Source: Arthrobacter sp. AL12 (GTDB taxonomy: Bacteria; Actinomycetota; Actinomycetes; Actinomycetales; Micrococcaceae). From it: a stretch of 64,000 nt of DNA. Below are positions 59,432 through 64,000 of the stretch, one piece after another (position 1 is the first letter of the stretch; the number at the start of each line of letters is the position of its first letter). Location: positions 78,790 to 142,789 of the forward strand of contig NZ_JASBQY010000006.1 in NCBI RefSeq assembly GCF_029960645.1. The letters are read 5' to 3'. The notes below the pieces were generated by a model, which had not been told where the DNA came from, ran no database searches, and saw only the letters and a list, made by a program, of their open reading frames with translations. A program made the position numbers and the translations under genes.

Positions 59432-60775
59432 TCAGACGCCGCCGCGGCGCAGCAGCTGTCCGCTCGGCGTTCGGCCGTCGATTTCGTGGCCCCGCAGGAA
59501 GGTCCTGCGGACCACACCGGAGAGTGCCTTGCCGTCGTACGGGGTGATGGGGTTTTTGTGCTTGAGCTTGGAGACGTCCACCACGAAGGCCTCGTCGGGG
59601 GCGAAGATGGAGAAATCGGCGTCGTACCCCAGGGCCAGCTGGCCCTTGGTGTTCAGCCTCGCCAGTTCGGCGGGCTTCCTCGCCATCCAGGACACCACCT
59701 TTTCCAGCGGAATACCGCGGTGCCGGGCCTCGGTCCAGATCAGGGACAGGCCCAGCTGCAGCGAGGACACCCCGCCCCACGCGACGGCGAAGTCGCCGTT
59801 TTCCAGGTCCTTGAGGTCCAGGGTGGACGGGGAGTGGTCCGAGACGATGCAGTCGATGGTGCCGTCCTGCAGGCCCTTCCAGAGCAACTCCCGGTTCGAG
59901 GCCTCGCGGATCGGCGGGCAGCACTTGTACGCGGTGGCCCCGTTGGGGATTTCCTCGGCCATCAGGGTGAGGTAGTGCGGGCAGGTCTCCACCGTGAGGC
60001 GGACGCCGTCGCGCTTGGCGCTGGCGATCATCGGGAGGGCATCCGAGGAGGACAGGTGCAGGATGTGGGCGCGGGCGCCGGTCCAGCGGGCCCGTTCGAT
60101 CACCTCGGCGATGGCCTTGTTCTCCGCGCCGCGGGGCCGGGACGCGAGGAACGTCGCGTACTGGTCACCGCCCGGGTGCGGGGCACGGTCGATCGCGCGG
60201 GAGTCCTCGGCATGGACGATCATCAGCGAATCGAAGGACTTGAGCTCGGCCAGGTCCACTTCGAGCTCCTCGGCGTCCAGGTGCGGGAACTCGTCCACGC
60301 CGGAGTGCAGCAGGAAGCACTTGAAGCCGAAGACGCCCTCGTCGTGCAGCGGGCGGAGGTCCGCCTTGTTGCCGGGAACCGCGCCGCCCCAGAATCCGAC
60401 GTCGACGAACGCCTGGTCCTCGGCCACCTCGCGCTTGAGTTTGAGGCCGTCCACCGTGGTGGTGGGCGGGATGCTGTTGAGCGGCATGTCGATGATGGTG
60501 GTCACGCCGCCGGCCGCCGCGGCCCGGGTGGCGGAGGCAAAGCCCTCCCACTCGGTGCGGCCTGGCTCGTTGACGTGGACGTGCGTGTCCACGAGGCCCG
60601 GAAGCAGGGTTTCGTCCTCCGCGAGGTCAATGACTGCGGCGCCGGACAGCCCGTTGCCGAGGGGTTCGATCGCCACGATCTTGCCGCCGCGCACCCCCAC
60701 CTCGCGCGGCGCGATGCCCGCCGTCGTCAGGACGCGCTGCCCCCGGATGACGAGGTCGAAGGTTTCTTCAGACAT
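59432..60775 (-). CDS. allB: Allantoinase
   Basis: 447-residue cyclic amidohydrolase. Metal motif [21 protein letters not shown] (first metal), Lys-containing [16 protein letters not shown] and later His in [12 protein letters not shown]. The catalytic Asp is in VSDHSPST. It opens allantoin to allantoate. It overlaps the upstream glycerate kinase gene by eight bases. With gcl and glycerate kinase it forms an allantoin-to-glycerate operon. Confidence 0.93.
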   Translation of the reverse strand: MSEETFDLVIRGQRVLTTAGIAPREVGVRGGKIVAIEPLGNGLSGAAVIDLAEDETLLPGLVDTHVHVNEPGRTEWEGFASATRAAAAGGVTTIIDMPLNSIPPTTTVDGLKLKREVAEDQAFVDVGFWGGAVPGNKADLRPLHDEGVFGFKCFLLHSGVDEFPHLDAEELEVDLAELKSFDSLMIVHAEDSRAIDRAPHPGGDQYATFLASRPRGAENKAIAEVIERARWTGARAHILHLSSSDALPMIASAKRDGVRLTVETCPHYLTLMAEEIPNGATAYKCCPPIREASNRELLWKGLQDGTIDCIVSDHSPSTLDLKDLENGDFAVAWGGVSSLQLGLSLIWTEARHRGIPLEKVVSWMARKPAELARLNTKGQLALGYDADFSIFAPDEAFVVDVSKLKHKNPITPYDGKALSGVVRRTFLRGHEIDGRTPSGQLLRRGGV

Positions 60776-61952
60776 TCAGGCGCTCCTTGCTCGTGGCCGT
60801 GCGGCCGGCGGGCGGCGCCGCCAGCTGCAGGCCGATGTTCCGGCCGAGGCGTTCCAGCAGCGCTGCCGCCTCCGCTATACATGTGTCTACATTGCTTTCG
60901 AGCTCCGTCAAAGCATGGACCGCGCGGAACCCGGCAGCGGTGAGCTCTCTGGGGCCGAGCGTGGTGCGTCCGCAGACGGCGATGACCGGAATGCCGGCCC
61001 GCGCCGCCGCCCGGGCAACGCCCACGGGGGTTTTGCCCAGCAGGCTTTGTTCGTCCAGGCTGCCCTCGCCGGTGATCACCAGATCGGCACCGGCCAGGCG
61101 CGCCTCCAGCTCGGTGAACTCGAGGACGACGTCGATGCCCGGCCGGCGCGTGGCCGCCAGGGCCGCGATCGCGGCGTAGCCAGCCCCGCCGGCCGCCCCG
61201 GCGCCCGGGGCCTGCGCGGCCTTGACCGCCCGCGGCCCGATCTCGCCCGCCAGCACCTCCACGAAGTGGGCCAGCGCGGCGTCGAGTTCCTTCACGTCCG
61301 CCGGGCTGGCGCCCTTCTGCGGCCCGAAGACCGCGGCGGCACCCTCGGGGCCGAGGAGCGGGTTGTCGACGTCGCTGGCGAGCACAAAGCGTGTCTCGTC
61401 CAGCCGCGGGTCGAAACCGGTGAAGTCGATCCGGTCCAGCCGGGCGAGGGCGCCGCCGCCGGGCGGCAGCTCGCGGCCCGCGCTGTCGAGCAAGCGGGCG
61501 CCGAGGCCCTGCAGGACGCCGGCGCCGCCGTCGGTGCTGGCGCTGCCGCCCACGCCGAGGATGATCTGCCGGCAGCCCGCGTCCAGGGCCGCGCGGACCA
61601 GCTCGCCGGTGCCAAGACTCGTGGCGCCTGCGGCGCTGGCCGAGTCCGGCTGGCTGCCGGGCAGGGCCGCCAGCCCGGACGCGGCCGCCATCTCGATGAC
61701 CGCCTCCCGGCCGCGGACCGCGAAGCCGGCGGTCAGCGGTTCCCCGGTGGGTCCGCTCACGACGGCGCTGCGGCGGGTGAAGCCGGAGCCGACGGCCGCA
61801 TCGAGGGTGCCTTCGCCGCCGTCGGCCACCGGAATCAGGAGGACGTCCAGGTTGGAGCCCATGGCCGACTGCAGTCCCGCCGCCAGGTGCCGGGCGACGT
61901 CCGGCGCGGAGAGCGAGCCCTTGAACTTGTCCGGAGCTATCACAACACGCAT
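60768..61952 (-). CDS. Glycerate kinase (glyoxylate operon)
   Basis: 394 residues, standard length. [71 protein letters not shown] and [18 protein letters not shown] are the family signatures. It phosphorylates glycerate made from tartronate semialdehyde. Its stop region overlaps the allB start and it follows gcl with three bases between. Compared with the glycerate kinase at 42767 it has the full middle region. Confidence 0.94.
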   Translation of the reverse strand: MRVVIAPDKFKGSLSAPDVARHLAAGLQSAMGSNLDVLLIPVADGGEGTLDAAVGSGFTRRSAVVSGPTGEPLTAGFAVRGREAVIEMAAASGLAALPGSQPDSASAAGATSLGTGELVRAALDAGCRQIILGVGGSASTDGGAGVLQGLGARLLDSAGRELPPGGGALARLDRIDFTGFDPRLDETRFVLASDVDNPLLGPEGAAAVFGPQKGASPADVKELDAALAHFVEVLAGEIGPRAVKAAQAPGAGAAGGAGYAAIAALAATRRPGIDVVLEFTELEARLAGADLVITGEGSLDEQSLLGKTPVGVARAAARAGIPVIAVCGRTTLGPRELTAAGFRAVHALTELESNVDTCIAEAAALLERLGRNIGLQLAAPPAGRTATSKERLNV

Positions 61953-61955
61953 GTC

Positions 61956-63746
<1,791 letters not shown>

Positions 63747-63890
63747 GGTTTACTCCTTGGAAGTCTGTTTTTGGGTGTGCTGAAGGAAGTCCCGGCGAAC
63801 CGTCGCCGTCGCGGGGCACTTTGGTGGCCTCGGCGTCGCAATTCACGACGGCGGCCGGCGTGTCCGTGTCGAAGTGCCCCCGGACCGCGG

Positions 63891-64000
63891 GTGGCTGGAC
63901 GGACGGGCGGCCGGATTGCGGCGGCAGGCGGCAGGCGGGTGGCTGGGGTGGCTGGACGGACGGGCGGCCGGATTGCGGCGGCAGGCGGCAGGCGGGTGGC
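63891..64000. repeat. 57-base tandem repeat upstream of gcl, running off the window
   Basis: GTGGCTGGACGGACGGGCGG recurs with a period of 57 bases (starts at 63891 and 63948), nearly two full copies, the second cut by the window end. Units contain GGCGGCAGGCGGCAGGCGGG. Between it and gcl (63747-63890) is GC-rich sequence with GGGGCACTTTGG and its partial complement CGAAGTGCCCC. The period is a multiple of three, so it could be coding on either strand; no start or ribosome site is visible. Confidence 0.85.

Noticed and set aside
59285..60943. 552-codon open frame on the plus strand
   Set aside because: Antisense to allB; no recognisable domain.

Overview
The window is a chromosomal stretch from a high-GC Gram-positive actinobacterium. 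The dnaJ-hspR arrangement, an HspR-type operator in front of clpB, the short actinobacterial DUF3073 protein, the septum-formation-domain protein and the mix of soil-type catabolic genes fit best with Arthrobacter, Pseudarthrobacter or a related Micrococcaceae. That assignment is an inference from gene content and protein flavour. I see no rRNA, tRNA, prophage, transposase or CRISPR array.

Layout. 1-8 kb: end of the heat-shock operon (dnaJ, hspR), a large SWIM/SNF2 helicase, a DUF4375-type protein, a secreted-repeat lipoprotein, and an ECF sigma/anti-sigma pair. 8-20 kb: an unrecognised 598-residue multidomain protein, nagA, a DUF1206 membrane protein, trmB, methyltransferases, a frameshifted MFS gene, a TetR regulator with its divergent membrane genes, and a second MFS exporter. 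20-26 kb: a DEAD-box RNA helicase behind a 320-base leader, a metallo-hydrolase, an aldo/keto reductase, and a two-gene SMR exporter preceded by what reads as a guanidine-III riboswitch. 26-33 kb: a polyamine-type ABC importer with a divergent FCD regulator, a soluble Cache protein and a HutD protein. 33-38 kb: an orphan trpF, two fused gene remnants, and small membrane or housekeeping genes. 39-42 kb: a molybdate importer with an HTH-TOBE protein. 42.7-48.2 kb: a catabolic operon (LacI regulator, MFS importer, SDR, BKACE, glycerate kinase) whose logic matches oxidative 2-deoxyribonate breakdown. 48-59 kb: clpB under an HspR operator, a septum-formation protein, DUF3073, purM/purF and peroxiredoxin. 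59-64 kb: a glyoxylate/allantoin operon (gcl, glycerate kinase, allB).

Three themes link the regions. HspR at the left end probably controls clpB 48 kb away. Two routes feed glycerate into central metabolism, each with its own glycerate kinase. Several families of long intergenic palindromes sit almost only at the 3' ends of genes, mainly between convergent genes, and look like dispersed bidirectional terminators of REP type; two of them carry tandem-duplicated arms.

There are two clear lesions: a one-base frameshift in an MFS gene at about 15010, and a luciferase-like monooxygenase remnant joined to the C-terminal half of a YceI gene at about 34360.
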